Assembly (NCBI GenBank): GCA_965268275.1
Contig: OZ254168.1
Coordinates: forward strand, 1,178,001 to 1,242,000
DNA: 64,000 bases
Direction of reading: 5' to 3'
Origin: AAA044-D11 sp965268275
Lineage (GTDB): Bacteria; Actinomycetota; Actinomycetes; Nanopelagicales; Nanopelagicaceae
Position 1 is the stretch's first letter. Every line of letters starts with the position of its first letter. This document shows, piece after piece, positions 7,173-17,909 of the stretch. The notes under the pieces are model-generated. The model made no database searches. It worked only from the letters and a program-made list of their open reading frames with translations, and was not told the origin of the DNA. The position numbers were made by a program, and so were the translations under genes.

Positions 7173-10100
7173 TCTTCATCGAGCAAATCTGCTGGGCGCA
7201 CAGTTTCGTTTGAACCAACGTAGTGAAATGCTGCACTGATATTTTCAACTTTTATGCCAAATAATTTTGAATAAGCCAGGCGATACATCGCCAACTGAAT
7301 TGCTGCCGCCGCTAAGTCATCTCCGCTCTTAGTTTTGCCAGTCTTCCAATCAACAACTTCGTAGTGCCCATCCTTCTCATAGACCGCATCTATTCGACCG
7401 CGTAGCAAGATGCCACCGAGCACGGTTTCGAATGGAACTTCAATTCCACCAGGAGCAGGATCGCGCTTAGCCCAATCACTTGCTAGCCAAGCAGCCTTTA
7501 GCTCTTCGAGTGGAAGATCGTCTAGATTTCTTTGGGCACCATCAACTTCATATAAATCATCTTCATCCAATACTTGAGGATCTTTATATTGCGCTTCGAT
7601 CCATAGATGGAATGCAGTTCCGCGGCGCGCAAATTTATCGATGTGATTTGGCATTGGACGACGAATATTTAAGGCGAGTGCATCTGGGTCTTCTGCCAGA
7701 TTCACCAAAGTTGATACAGACATTCGAGTAGGAAGTTTCACTTGCAAACCAGCTCCTCGTTCCCCTACTTCAGTTATCAACGCAATCGCATCATTGGCTA
7801 ATCCAATTTCTTCTGGGGTTTTAGCGGCGTCGAGTAATTCTTGAGGGCTTGCAAATGGCGAAGCTTTAGTAACGAAATCGATTGACTTAGCTATTTCCTC
7901 AGAGCGAGAAGACTTGACTGGCCAGGTGCCGGTGCGCGGCGCAGTGCGGGTTGGATTTCCTGAAGTTGGCTTATCCATTTCAAAGAGTTTGTTCTTAGAA
8001 TTAACGGAATCAACTACTGCTTCAACTAAGTTATAAAGTGCACTGGCTTCTACTGGATCCATTCCATTGCCAAACCAAGAAGCTGTTGCAAGCAGATTTA
8101 TTTTTGCTCTAGTAAATGCAACATAAGCCAGGCGCCACTCTTCCTCTTCACGTCGCTTCTTCCAAGAGTCTTTAACAACATCAAGTGCTTTTCGGACCTC
8201 GACATGTTTTGGTGAATTAGATGGGAATACAAAGTCATCAAATTGGCTGGCATCCCCACGAAGTGAAATTGGTAGAGCTGCAGAATTAGAAGTCCAGAGA
8301 TCTAAACTCTTTCCGGCACTTGGGAAGTTTTCAGTAACTAAACCAGGCACCGCAACAAAGTCCCACTCCGATCCCTTCGCGGCATGGATTGTGAGAATCT
8401 GCACTGCGTGCTTATTTGCAGCGACCGATACTGGTTTTAAGCCACCTTCTTCAGAGTCGGCAATCTTTAACCATTCGAGGAAGGTGGAGATAGTTCCACC
8501 ATTTCGTGAAAACTTTGCTGCTTCATCTAAGAATGCATCTAAATGCTTTCTACCTTGCGCAAATCCATCTCGAACCATTACTTCGGTATCCAGGAATAGG
8601 AAACGCTCGGCCTCCATAATTGCATCGGTGATTGATCCATTTAGGTATCTACGTAATTCGCGAAGCTCTTTTGAGAACTTTAATAATCGTGCATAACCAA
8701 CTTCAGAGAATTTATCCTTTGGGGCTTTCTCAAAAACTTCGAGCGCCTCAATCGCACTTCCCATCGCAAATTCTTCGGCATCCATAACATCTGCATTGGG
8801 AGTTTCCATGATCTTTCCGACAGTCTTACTCAAGGATTGATCAAAGTTTTCAATTAGGGATCTAGAGAATTTTCCAAGCGCTGCTAAATCTTTTGGTCCG
8901 ATTGCAAGCCTTGGACCGGTTAATAAGCGCATCAACGAGCTGCCATTATCCGGAAACGTTAAGACTCGAAGCAGCGCCAAGATATCGGCAACTTCTGGAA
9001 CATGGATTAGACCACCAAGTCCTACAACTTCTACTGGAATCTTCTTATCGCGCAGTGCCTGTTCAATCTCACTTATGTATTTGCGTGAACGAACCAAGAC
9101 CGCAAAAGTTTGAGGAGAATCTGCATCTGCCAAACGTTCTGGTGCGAACCAATGTTTTTCAAAGTGTTCCGCGATTCCGATAGCTTCCATGGCAAGAGTT
9201 TCGTATTGCCCGCATAACAAGTTGCCGGCGCCAGCGCCTTCTCGAAGTTTTAACCGTTTTACACTTGCTGCTTTGCCACCTCTTGCAACGATGAGTTCGC
9301 CGATTTTATCTACTGTTTGATTTGCTATTTCTAAGATATTTTCATCATTGCGCCAAGTTGTGAGCAAGTTATGTTCAATGCACTGGCTGGAAGAGTTTCC
9401 GACAAAGTGGCTGCCGAAAGTATCGAGGGTCTGCGCACTGGCGCTACGCCACCCGTAAATCGCTTGGTTTGGATCCCCCACTGCGGTTACTGCATGCCCA
9501 TTTCCGAAGAGCGCAGATAAGAATTTAACTTGGCTAACTGACGTGTCCTGATATTCATCAAGTAACACAATCTTGAATTTAGCGCGTTCGGCATCAATTA
9601 TCTCTTGGCCAAATTCGCCATTCACAAGTTTTGCGACAAGTGACATCTGGTCATTAAAGGTAAGCAGCCCGCGCTCGAAACGATATCTCTCGTATTCATC
9701 TACCATCGGAAGAATCGCTAGGCGTTCTTTTAGCGATGATTGCAAATCGCGAACTGGATCATTTGATTGGCTATCTGAAATTGTTGAGAATTTAGCCAGA
9801 ATCGATTCGCAGAATTCTCGAACTTCGGCTGTGCTCTTTCCGTGTTCGCCAAGAGCGGCAGATAAACCCATGACTTTATCTACGATGGTTTTTGCAGAAT
9901 GTGAGATGTCGCTGCCATTTGTAGCCTCGCTTGCAAAGTTGTTAACGATGTTATTTGCAATCTGCCAAGCCGCTGCTTCACCGATTGGATCAGAAGTTGC
10001 ATCGACTCCGATTCGAATCGCGTGTTCGGATAGAACCCGGCCAGCATAGGAATGATAAGTTGAAACGGTAACCGCGATATCAATCTCATTCTTACTAACT

Positions 10101-10438
10101 GCATCTACCGGCAGCAGTCCAATGGTGCGAAGTTGGCGCAAGCGCTTTCGGATTCGAGATGCAAGTTCGCCAGCTGCTTTTCTAGTAAAAGTTAGACCAA
10201 GAATTTCTTCTGGCTTAACAATTCCATTTGCCACTAACCAGAGAACCCGCGCACTCATTGTTTCGGTCTTGCCAGAGCCAGCGCCTGCGATTACAACTGT
10301 TGGCCCAAGGTGTAGTGATTCAATAATTGGGATCTGCTCTTTGCTCGGACCTTTGAATTTTGGATCGATTGTGCGAAGAGCGTTACCAATATCTTCGGCC
10401 GAATACTTGATTGACTCTTTGTTTATGGAATTACTCAT
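7142..10438 (-). CDS. adnB: AdnB-like subunit of the AdnAB helicase-nuclease
   Basis: A 1098-residue UvrD-like motor fused to a RecB-type nuclease. Walker A AGAGSGKT is at residues 51-58, followed by LLDEYQDTS (motif II) and an FTRAKINLL motif VI region. A C-terminal PD-(D/E)XK nuclease has RIDAVYEKDG and EVVDWKTGKT. With the upstream gene it forms the heterodimeric enzyme that resects double-strand breaks in mycobacteria in place of RecBCD or AddAB. The ATG at 10438 overlaps the adnA stop as ATGA, indicating translational coupling. The frame is open 39 bases further upstream inside adnA, but the ATGA start is preferred. Confidence 0.88.
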   Translation of the reverse strand: MSNSINKESIKYSAEDIGNALRTIDPKFKGPSKEQIPIIESLHLGPTVVIAGAGSGKTETMSARVLWLVANGIVKPEEILGLTFTRKAAGELASRIRKRLRQLRTIGLLPVDAVSKNEIDIAVTVSTYHSYAGRVLSEHAIRIGVDATSDPIGEAAAWQIANNIVNNFASEATNGSDISHSAKTIVDKVMGLSAALGEHGKSTAEVREFCESILAKFSTISDSQSNDPVRDLQSSLKERLAILPMVDEYERYRFERGLLTFNDQMSLVAKLVNGEFGQEIIDAERAKFKIVLLDEYQDTSVSQVKFLSALFGNGHAVTAVGDPNQAIYGWRSASAQTLDTFGSHFVGNSSSQCIEHNLLTTWRNDENILEIANQTVDKIGELIVARGGKAASVKRLKLREGAGAGNLLCGQYETLAMEAIGIAEHFEKHWFAPERLADADSPQTFAVLVRSRKYISEIEQALRDKKIPVEVVGLGGLIHVPEVADILALLRVLTFPDNGSSLMRLLTGPRLAIGPKDLAALGKFSRSLIENFDQSLSKTVGKIMETPNADVMDAEEFAMGSAIEALEVFEKAPKDKFSEVGYARLLKFSKELRELRRYLNGSITDAIMEAERFLFLDTEVMVRDGFAQGRKHLDAFLDEAAKFSRNGGTISTFLEWLKIADSEEGGLKPVSVAANKHAVQILTIHAAKGSEWDFVAVPGLVTENFPSAGKSLDLWTSNSAALPISLRGDASQFDDFVFPSNSPKHVEVRKALDVVKDSWKKRREEEEWRLAYVAFTRAKINLLATASWFGNGMDPVEASALYNLVEAVVDSVNSKNKLFEMDKPTSGNPTRTAPRTGTWPVKSSRSEEIAKSIDFVTKASPFASPQELLDAAKTPEEIGLANDAIALITEVGERGAGLQVKLPTRMSVSTLVNLAEDPDALALNIRRPMPNHIDKFARRGTAFHLWIEAQYKDPQVLDEDDLYEVDGAQRNLDDLPLEELKAAWLASDWAKRDPAPGGIEVPFETVLGGILLRGRIDAVYEKDGHYEVVDWKTGKTKSGDDLAAAAIQLAMYRLAYSKLFGIKVENISAAFHYVGSNETVRPADLLDEDQLISIVTGK

Positions 10439-13400
10439 TTGTCGATCACCGACCGCCCTTGGGGTTGGATGGGGCAAAGTCCTTTAACGGCGCACATTCG
10501 ACAGCGGTCATTAACAGTTGCAATAAATTCATTTGCAGACATCGCATCAGCGGCTGCGATTACTTCAGCTTTAATTGTTTCGTGATCTTTAACTGGTTGT
10601 GGCTTGGCTGAGGCGGAATTGCCACCTGTGCCCAAAAATAGTAATTCAGCGCCAGCACTTTCGGTGCCAGGTGATTCGCCCTTAAAAGCTTCTTCATAAA
10701 CTGCAAGTTGATAACCAGCTAATTGTTTATGATCTTCAGCTTTCTTCTTTGAAATATCTGGAGCACCGGTCTTTAAATCTACGATGTAGACGCGACCTTC
10801 ACTATCAACTTCTACTCGATCAACACTTCCGTTGAACAGTGCGCGACCGATGACTTTTTCAAATTCGGCTTCAACTGCAAATAGCGTGCGCTTTGATTTA
10901 TTCTCAACATGCCACTTGTAGAATTTCTCTAGCTTTTCAAGTGCTAACTTAAATTGATAATCGCGGACCCAACCTTTGTTGCCATCAATTAACTGCCAAC
11001 CATTTTCGAGTCGGACTGCCAGATCATCAAAGGTTAATCCAGGTTCGCCCTTCAACATTGCAGCTAGTGAGTGAATTGCGATACCAAGTAATTGCGCTGT
11101 GGAATCTCCATCTCGCCCACCACTCTTTTCAATAAACCATTTAAGTCCGCATTCGGAGAACGATTGTAAATTGCTTGGTGAAACTGAAACTTGGGCATCA
11201 GGAGGAAGTATTGGTTCAGCAGTGCTTTGTTTTAATCCACCCAACCAATTTTCAACTTTTGCGCTCTGAATTTCTCTAGCGGCCAAAGTTTGAAGTAGCT
11301 TGGCCGAAAACTGATTCTTTGTTGAATCGGGCTCTTCAAGATTTCTGCGCAAAGTGGAAACTAAGGCTTGTGGTGTTAGCGATCTTGGTAGTTCGATTGT
11401 TTCGGCTTCAATCGAAGAAATTCCGTGAACCGCTTCATAAATCTCTTCGAAATATTGTGAAGGTTCGGAATCATCTTCCTTTGAATATGCAGTAACAACC
11501 AAGGAGTTTTTAGCCCGAGAAATAGCTACTTTTAAGAGTCTTCGCTCATCTTCCACCAATGCGCTGGCAGCACTTGCCTCAATCTCGCGGCGCGCAGTCG
11601 CTTGGGTTCGCTCTGATTCAACAAGTCTCTCGCTACCAAGTAACGAGCCTCGAGCTTTTAGATTTGGCCAGATTCCCTCTTGCAATCCAGTTATGGCAAC
11701 TAGATCCCATTCCAAACCCTTTGCACTGTGAACTGTCATAACACTGACAACTTCACCGCGTTGACCGTGCGCAGCTATCGCATCACTTTGAATTGATTCA
11801 CTAAGAATTTGATCCAAAAATAGTTGCGGATCTGAATCGGGCATACGTTCGGCAAAGCGCCGTGCTGATTCAAAGAGAGTAATCACTGCATCTAAATCTC
11901 GATCTGCAGCAGCCCCACGCATTCCACCTTTGAGTGCTCGATTTCGCCAGGTGGTTGCAAGTAAATCGCCTTCATAATTCTTAGATGTGCTCCAGATGGC
12001 CCAGATTAAATCTGCAATATCAACTTTCTTTGAACCCTTGGAATTCATTCGAACTACTTTGCGGGCTTCGGCAATTACATCAGCGATTCGCTTTAGCGAA
12101 AGTAATTGCTCCCATGGCAGCGGCGCATCATTGTTATCAATGATTTCTAGGATGATTTGCGTCGACGATTTTGCATCATCGCCGGGTTCGCGCAACTTTC
12201 CAAGATCAATCCGCATCTGACGAAGTGAAAGTGCGTCTGCCCCACCAAATTCGGAGAAGAGAATCTCTTCTACTAAATCCCAGTTGCTAGGAATTAACTT
12301 GATAGTGCCAAGTGCAATTTGAGCGATTGTTAAAATAGGTTTGATTGCTGGATTTTCGCCAAGGGCTTGTGCATCTGAATCGATTCGAACCGGAATGTTG
12401 TTAAGGGAAAAGGCTCTAGAAATTGCTGAGACTCCGGCGCCAGGTGAACGCAGAATTACTGCCATTTGCGACCAAGCAACGCCATCGCGAAGGTGGGCAG
12501 TTCTAAATGCATGAGCAATGTAATTTGCGCAATCTGATTGGCTGGCCAGCTTTGCTACATCGATTTTTCCAGAATTGATTGTAGAAGCGGCGTCTTTCGC
12601 ACCTTCTATAGCTTTTCCTGGGTTTCTAAACTTTGAAGATATGGCATTACTTAATTCGGTAATCGCAGCAGGTGTTCGAATTGCAGTAGTTAGCTCAAGC
12701 TCTTCATAATCATTCTTCGCCGCATAAGCCCGAACACCTTCGGGATCTGCGCCTCGAAATTGGCCAATCGCAGATTGCGGATCGGCAAATAAAATTACTC
12801 GATCACTTGCGAGTAAATCTAGAAGATCGCGCTGCGAATTATCGCTCTCTTGAAATTCATCAATAACTATGACTTTAAATTTGTTCTGGAAAGATTCACG
12901 GATCTTTGCTTTCTTATTTAAGTCAAAGATTGCCTGCGAGATTATCGAACTCGAGTCAATTCGCTTTGCAGCACCTGACACAAAGCCATAGCGAATACCA
13001 AGGACTTGGTCATAGATCTTCCAGAAATTTGCAGCGGGTTCCCACCATGGTTCATTCAAAAGATGGCCGGTCTCAATTAATTTCTTATAAGTAAAGTTGC
13101 GTTCACTTGCCCGCAGAATTAGATCTCGAAGCTCACGAGCAAAGCCCTTAGTTGAAAGTGCAGGTTCTAAAACTTTTGGCCACTTAACTTGTGGCGAATA
13201 TTCGGGATTAGCTAAGAGTTCGCGGATAAAGGAATCTTGTTCGGCCCCCGAAATCAGAACATATTTCGGATCATCGACTTCTACTTGGGTATTGATGATT
13301 GAAAATGCGAGTGAGTGAAATGTTCGAACAATTGGCTCGAAGGCATTGGCACCGGATTGGATAACTATTTTGTCGCGAAGCTCTGATGCCCGTTCGCGAC

Positions 13401-13671
13401 CATAAGTTAAAACTAAAATTGAGTTTGGATCTATGCCAAAATTGCCAGGTTTAATACCGTCGGATTTAATTAGTGAAACAACTGTTTCGACAAGAGTTGC
13501 GGTCTTGCCAGTTCCGGGACCACCAAAAACAATTAACCTCGGTGATTTGGAACCAATAACCAATTTCTGTTCATCAGTTGGCAGAAAATCCGAAGGCGCG
13601 ACGACAGGGCGAATTAGCTCTATCTTGCTTTCGCTTCTTTCATTCCGCGCTTTTTGCTCAAATCGTGCCAT
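10435..13671 (-). CDS. adnA: AdnA-like subunit of the AdnAB helicase-nuclease
   Basis: A 1078-residue protein. Walker A GGPGTGKT is at residues 50-57, with VIDEFQESD as motif II and a C-terminal nuclease with FNGSVDRVEV and YIVDLKTGAP. A Cys at the start of the nuclease (SECGLKWF) and C1057, C1060 and C1066 (CRMCAVKGLC) form the AddB/AdnA-type iron-sulfur staple. Both subunits keep their helicase and nuclease motifs. The order adnA-adnB is as in mycobacteria. The gene starts 36 bases after typA ends, so it may also be read from the ychF-typA transcript. A TAGATA box 5 bases before the ATG suggests a local promoter too. Confidence 0.88.
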   Translation of the reverse strand: MARFEQKARNERSESKIELIRPVVAPSDFLPTDEQKLVIGSKSPRLIVFGGPGTGKTATLVETVVSLIKSDGIKPGNFGIDPNSILVLTYGRERASELRDKIVIQSGANAFEPIVRTFHSLAFSIINTQVEVDDPKYVLISGAEQDSFIRELLANPEYSPQVKWPKVLEPALSTKGFARELRDLILRASERNFTYKKLIETGHLLNEPWWEPAANFWKIYDQVLGIRYGFVSGAAKRIDSSSIISQAIFDLNKKAKIRESFQNKFKVIVIDEFQESDNSQRDLLDLLASDRVILFADPQSAIGQFRGADPEGVRAYAAKNDYEELELTTAIRTPAAITELSNAISSKFRNPGKAIEGAKDAASTINSGKIDVAKLASQSDCANYIAHAFRTAHLRDGVAWSQMAVILRSPGAGVSAISRAFSLNNIPVRIDSDAQALGENPAIKPILTIAQIALGTIKLIPSNWDLVEEILFSEFGGADALSLRQMRIDLGKLREPGDDAKSSTQIILEIIDNNDAPLPWEQLLSLKRIADVIAEARKVVRMNSKGSKKVDIADLIWAIWSTSKNYEGDLLATTWRNRALKGGMRGAAADRDLDAVITLFESARRFAERMPDSDPQLFLDQILSESIQSDAIAAHGQRGEVVSVMTVHSAKGLEWDLVAITGLQEGIWPNLKARGSLLGSERLVESERTQATARREIEASAASALVEDERRLLKVAISRAKNSLVVTAYSKEDDSEPSQYFEEIYEAVHGISSIEAETIELPRSLTPQALVSTLRRNLEEPDSTKNQFSAKLLQTLAAREIQSAKVENWLGGLKQSTAEPILPPDAQVSVSPSNLQSFSECGLKWFIEKSGGRDGDSTAQLLGIAIHSLAAMLKGEPGLTFDDLAVRLENGWQLIDGNKGWVRDYQFKLALEKLEKFYKWHVENKSKRTLFAVEAEFEKVIGRALFNGSVDRVEVDSEGRVYIVDLKTGAPDISKKKAEDHKQLAGYQLAVYEEAFKGESPGTESAGAELLFLGTGGNSASAKPQPVKDHETIKAEVIAAADAMSANEFIATVNDRCRMCAVKGLCPIQPQGRSVIDK

Positions 13672-13707
13672 GGGCCTATCTAACCCAAGGGCGCCGACAA
13701 TTCAGTG

Positions 13708-15618
13708 CTATTCGGCGTTCTGGTTAACCTTTTTGGCGCGACCGACGTTACGGGCTCGCTCATTTTGATCCAGAATTGTCTTGCGGACGCGGACGTGTTT
13801 TGGAGTTACCTCAACGCATTCATCTTCGCGACAGAATTCAAGAGCTTGTTCCAGGTTAAGCAATCTTGGCGGAATAATTCGGTTTGCATCATCTGCACCT
13901 GAAGAACGCATATTTGTTAGCTTCTTTTCGCGAACAATGTTTACATCCATATCTTCGGTTCGAGAATTCTCGCCAACAATCATTCCTTCGTAAACCTCGG
14001 TGCCAACTTCTAGGAAGATAACTCCGCGCTCTTGCACACCATCGACTGCATAAGCAGTAACAATGCCGCGACGGTCAGCAACAAGTGAACCGCTAAGTCG
14101 TGTGCGAATCTCACCGTTCCAGTTTTCGTAACCATCGAATACGTGGTGCAGTAAACCAGTTCCGCGAGTTTCAGTTAAGAATTCAGTACGGAAACCAATA
14201 AGACCTCGTGATGGAACTTTGTAATCCATACGAATCCAACCGGTTCCGTGATTAACCATTTGCTCCATACGGCCCTTACGAAGTGCCATAAGTTGCGTGA
14301 CAACTCCAAGATAATCTTCAGGAATATCAATGCTCAAACGTTCCATTGGCTCTTGCAGTTTGCCATCAACTGTCTTTACAACCACTTGTGGCTTACCAAC
14401 TGTAAGTTCGAAACCTTCGCGACGCATGATTTCAACTAGAACTGCAAGTTGTAATTCACCACGGCCTTGAACTTCCCAAGTATCTGGACGTTCAGTGTTG
14501 ATAACGCGAAGTGAGACGTTACCGATTAGTTCAGCATCCAAACGATTCTTTACCTGACGCGCAGTTAGAAGTTTTCCTTCTTGACCTGCAATAGGAGAAG
14601 TATTGATACCAATTGTCATCGAAATCGATGGTTCATCAACGATGATCAAAGGCAGCGCATGTGGCTTTTCCATATCAGCAAGGGTTTCGCCCAAGGTAAT
14701 GGTTTCGATACCTGCGATAGCAACGATGTCACCAGGTCCAGCTTCTAGCGCCGGAACTCGCTCTAAACCATCTGTAATAAGCAGTTCAGAAATCTTTACT
14801 CGTTCGCTTGTTCCATCGGTCTTCATCCACATTACGTTCTCGCCTTTTTTAATTACACCTTCGCGAATTCGGCAGAGTGCAAGACGACCAAGGTATGGAG
14901 ATGAGTCCAAGTTTGTAACGTGTGCTTGTAGCGGTGCACCTTCGTGATAAACCGGAGCCGGAATCGTATTGAAGATAACTTCAAATAACGCATCTAAGTT
15001 TTCGCGATCTGGCATCACACCGTTTTCTGGGCGATTTAAAGACGCGCGACCAGCTTTTGCTGATGCATAAACAACTGGGAATTCAATTTGATCATCGTTT
15101 GCATCAAGATCCATGAACAGGCCATAAGCCTCGTCAACAACTTCTGGAATTCGTGAATCGGGACGATCGACTTTATTGATTACCAAAATTACTGGAAGGT
15201 TTTTCTCAAGTGCTTTACGGAGAACGAAACGAGTTTGTGGAAGTGGGCCTTCAGATGCATCGACGAGAAGAATTACACCGTCAACCATTTCAAGTCCACG
15301 TTCTACTTCACCACCGAAATCTGCGTGGCCTGGAGTATCAATAATGTTTACAGTCTGAGCGCCGCGGCGAATCGAAGTGTTCTTCGCGAGAATTGTGATT
15401 CCCTTTTCGCGTTCAAGATCCATCGAGTCCATGACTCGGTCGCGGTTCTCGCCCTCTTTCTGGTGCTCGGAAAATGCACCTGATTGAGTCAACATCGCAT
15501 CGACCAATGTGGTCTTGCCATGGTCTACGTGAGCAATGATCGCTACGTTACGAAGTTCATCGCGCTTCTTGAGTTCGCCAGTTATATATGGGCTTTTCTC
15601 GTATCTTATTTTTGTCAT
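13708..15618 (-). CDS. typA: TypA/BipA ribosome-associated GTPase
   Basis: A 636-residue translational GTPase of the EF-G family that binds the ribosome during stress and subunit assembly. The P-loop AHVDHGKTTLVDAML lies near residue 30, the G2 T in the KGITI segment, G3 DTPGHADFGGEVERG and G4 NKVD. The BipA-specific C-terminal domain is full length. Its ATG overlaps the ychF stop by one base (TAATG), so the two are co-translated. The last residues (AKKVNQNAE) are a lineage-specific tail. Confidence 0.96.
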   Translation of the reverse strand: MTKIRYEKSPYITGELKKRDELRNVAIIAHVDHGKTTLVDAMLTQSGAFSEHQKEGENRDRVMDSMDLEREKGITILAKNTSIRRGAQTVNIIDTPGHADFGGEVERGLEMVDGVILLVDASEGPLPQTRFVLRKALEKNLPVILVINKVDRPDSRIPEVVDEAYGLFMDLDANDDQIEFPVVYASAKAGRASLNRPENGVMPDRENLDALFEVIFNTIPAPVYHEGAPLQAHVTNLDSSPYLGRLALCRIREGVIKKGENVMWMKTDGTSERVKISELLITDGLERVPALEAGPGDIVAIAGIETITLGETLADMEKPHALPLIIVDEPSISMTIGINTSPIAGQEGKLLTARQVKNRLDAELIGNVSLRVINTERPDTWEVQGRGELQLAVLVEIMRREGFELTVGKPQVVVKTVDGKLQEPMERLSIDIPEDYLGVVTQLMALRKGRMEQMVNHGTGWIRMDYKVPSRGLIGFRTEFLTETRGTGLLHHVFDGYENWNGEIRTRLSGSLVADRRGIVTAYAVDGVQERGVIFLEVGTEVYEGMIVGENSRTEDMDVNIVREKKLTNMRSSGADDANRIIPPRLLNLEQALEFCREDECVEVTPKHVRVRKTILDQNERARNVGRAKKVNQNAE

Positions 15619-16703
15619 TAGTTATTAAACCTAAATTCCACTACATCGCCATCGGACATTACATATTCCTTGCCTTCCATCCGGACCTTACCGCGGGCCT
15701 TGGCTTCCGCCATGGAACCTGCATCTACTAAATCGTTAAATGCAACGATTTCGGCCTTAATGAAACCTTTTTGGAAATCGGTGTGAATTACACCGGCTGC
15801 GACTGGCGCAGTATCTCCCTTATGAATAGTCCAAGCGCGTGTTTCTTTTGGACCCGCAGTTAAATAAGTATGCAAACCTAAAGTGTTAAATCCGATTCGG
15901 GCAAGAGTTGAAAGTCCTGGTTCTTCTAATCCAATTGCACCTAATAATTCCATTGCATCTGCATCATCGAGTTCAGCAAGTTCGGCTTCAGTCTTTGCAT
16001 CTAAGAAAATTGCTTCGGATGGCGCAACAAGTGCGGATAACTTCTTGCGAAGTTCGGCATCGCCAAGTTCAGCAGCATCAACATTGAAAACATATAAGAA
16101 TGGCTTAGCGGTCATCAGATGCAGATCAGCAATCAAAGTTAAATCAACTTTTGAACCGTAAAGTAATTTGCCAGCATTCAAAACTTCTTGGGCTTGCTTA
16201 ACCGCTTCAAGAGCTGGCGCAACTTCTTTCTTGATGCGCACTTCTTTCTCAAGACGTGGCAGCGCTTTCTCAATTGTCTGTAAATCAGCAAGGCCGAGTT
16301 CAGTATTAATAACTTCGATATCTGATGCTGGATCAACGAATGCCGCAGCACGTTCGCCTTCGCGCATTACATTCTCGTCATTGAAAACTCGGATTACCTG
16401 ACAGATCGCATCGGTTTCACGAATGTTTGCTAAGAATTTATTTCCAAGTCCGGCACCTTCAGATGCACCTTTAACGATTCCGGCGATATCCACGAATGAA
16501 ACAACGGCTGGCAAAATCTTTTCAGAGGAGAAGATTTCAGCAAGCTTTGGAAGTCTGGCATCTGGAACGCCAACCATTCCAACATTGGGTTCAATTGTGG
16601 CGAAGGGGTAATTTGCGGCCAGAACGTTGTTCTTGGTCAGAGCGTTAAAAAGGGTCGATTTGCCCACATTTGGCAGTCCGACGATTCCAATAGAGAGGCT
16701 CAC
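15618..16703 (-). CDS. ychF: YchF/EngD Obg-like ATPase
   Basis: A 361-residue cytosolic P-loop protein of the Obg-like ATPase group, which prefers ATP and affects ribosome and stress functions. G1 GLPNVGKSTLF is at about residues 8-18, G3 DIAG follows, and the Asn of G4 is altered as usual for the family. A C-terminal TGS domain ends in DGDVVEFRF. It starts at a GTG, with TAGGCT 9 bases ahead (minus strand of 16713-16718). It heads a ychF-typA-adnA-adnB run on the minus strand. Confidence 0.95.
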   Translation of the reverse strand: MSLSIGIVGLPNVGKSTLFNALTKNNVLAANYPFATIEPNVGMVGVPDARLPKLAEIFSSEKILPAVVSFVDIAGIVKGASEGAGLGNKFLANIRETDAICQVIRVFNDENVMREGERAAAFVDPASDIEVINTELGLADLQTIEKALPRLEKEVRIKKEVAPALEAVKQAQEVLNAGKLLYGSKVDLTLIADLHLMTAKPFLYVFNVDAAELGDAELRKKLSALVAPSEAIFLDAKTEAELAELDDADAMELLGAIGLEEPGLSTLARIGFNTLGLHTYLTAGPKETRAWTIHKGDTAPVAAGVIHTDFQKGFIKAEIVAFNDLVDAGSMAEAKARGKVRMEGKEYVMSDGDVVEFRFNN

Positions 16704-16754
16704 AAGGAGTAGAGCCTACGCGGGTTTGTCAGTGCTTCCTGCCACGATACGGGC

Positions 16755-17909
16755 ATGGATGTAATTTTGGGCGTAATAATCGGGCTGGCTCTTGGAATTC
16801 TTATTGGATTTCTCGTAAAAAGTGGCAGATCTAATTCTGATTCTGCCGATAATCCACTAATCAAAGATCTCAAAGAGCAGTTAGAGCGCGAGAAGAATTC
16901 GACAGCTGCTGCAACAAAATTGACTGATGAATTAGAAACAATGAAGAAGACGGTTGAGAAATTAACCGAAGCAGCTGGAGCGGCAGATCTGCGCCGAGTC
17001 CGTGCAGAAACTGAGATCACTGAACAAGTTAAATCAATGGCATCTCATAACGAAAATTTAGTAAAGCAGACTCGTGCGATTGCAGGCGCGCTCGCAAGTT
17101 CACAAACCCGCGGAAAATTCGGTGAAGCTCATCTCGAAAAATTATTAGAGAGCGCTGGCTTAATCGAGAACGAACATTTCACCAGACAGGCCGCTTCCGA
17201 AAAAATCGGTGACTCAGGTGCGATTCCCGATGTAACAATAAATATGCCTGGTGGCAGCGTTATCTACATCGATTCCAAGTTTCCATTCCAAAGATTTTAC
17301 GAAGCCTTTGAAACTGAAGATGATGCGCTTCGTAAGCAATTATTAGTAGAACATTCAAAGGATTTACTTGCACATATCCAAGCGCTCTCAAAACGAAATT
17401 ATGCCGATCGTGGACCATCGCCAGATTTCGTAATTCTCTATGCACCAATTGATGCAATCTTTATTGAAGCAGTAAAAGCTATTCCCGACTTCCTTGAGAC
17501 TTCATTCCGCCTTGGTGTAACAATTGCAACACCAACTTCAATGATGGCGCTACTGCGCACTGTTGGCTATTTATTTAGCCGAAACCGCGTTGCAGCAAAT
17601 GCCGAGGAAATTCAAACTCTGGCCGTTAAGTTTTTGCGAGATGTCTCATCGCTTCACGACAAAATCGTCACCGTCGGAGATCGCTTGAAGAGCACCCTTA
17701 AGGCTTACAACGACATGATTCCAACCGCCGAAACCACAGTTCTAAGTGCGGCGAAGAAGATGAAATCGCTGGATGTTTCAGGAAAGCCTTTGAAGGCGCT
17801 TCCTGAAGTTTCAGAAAACTTGCGAATTCTTGAGAGTAAATTAGCCTTGGATGCTCCAGAAGATTTTATTGAAGTAGAAGAAATTTCAGATGAAGATGAC
17901 GAGAAATGA
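16755..17909 (+). CDS. rmuC: RmuC family DNA recombination protein
   Basis: A 384-residue protein. An N-terminal membrane anchor (about residues 3-23, rich in Ile, Leu and Gly) is followed by a coiled coil to about 100, then the RmuC nuclease-like core with RGKFGEAHLEKLL, DVTINMPGG, YIDSKFPF and DFVILYAP. The family is thought to limit inversions at short inverted repeats. It diverges from ychF with a 51-base gap. Its stop overlaps the start of the next gene as ATGA. Confidence 0.93.
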   Translation: MDVILGVIIGLALGILIGFLVKSGRSNSDSADNPLIKDLKEQLEREKNSTAAATKLTDELETMKKTVEKLTEAAGAADLRRVRAETEITEQVKSMASHNENLVKQTRAIAGALASSQTRGKFGEAHLEKLLESAGLIENEHFTRQAASEKIGDSGAIPDVTINMPGGSVIYIDSKFPFQRFYEAFETEDDALRKQLLVEHSKDLLAHIQALSKRNYADRGPSPDFVILYAPIDAIFIEAVKAIPDFLETSFRLGVTIATPTSMMALLRTVGYLFSRNRVAANAEEIQTLAVKFLRDVSSLHDKIVTVGDRLKSTLKAYNDMIPTAETTVLSAAKKMKSLDVSGKPLKALPEVSENLRILESKLALDAPEDFIEVEEISDEDDEK

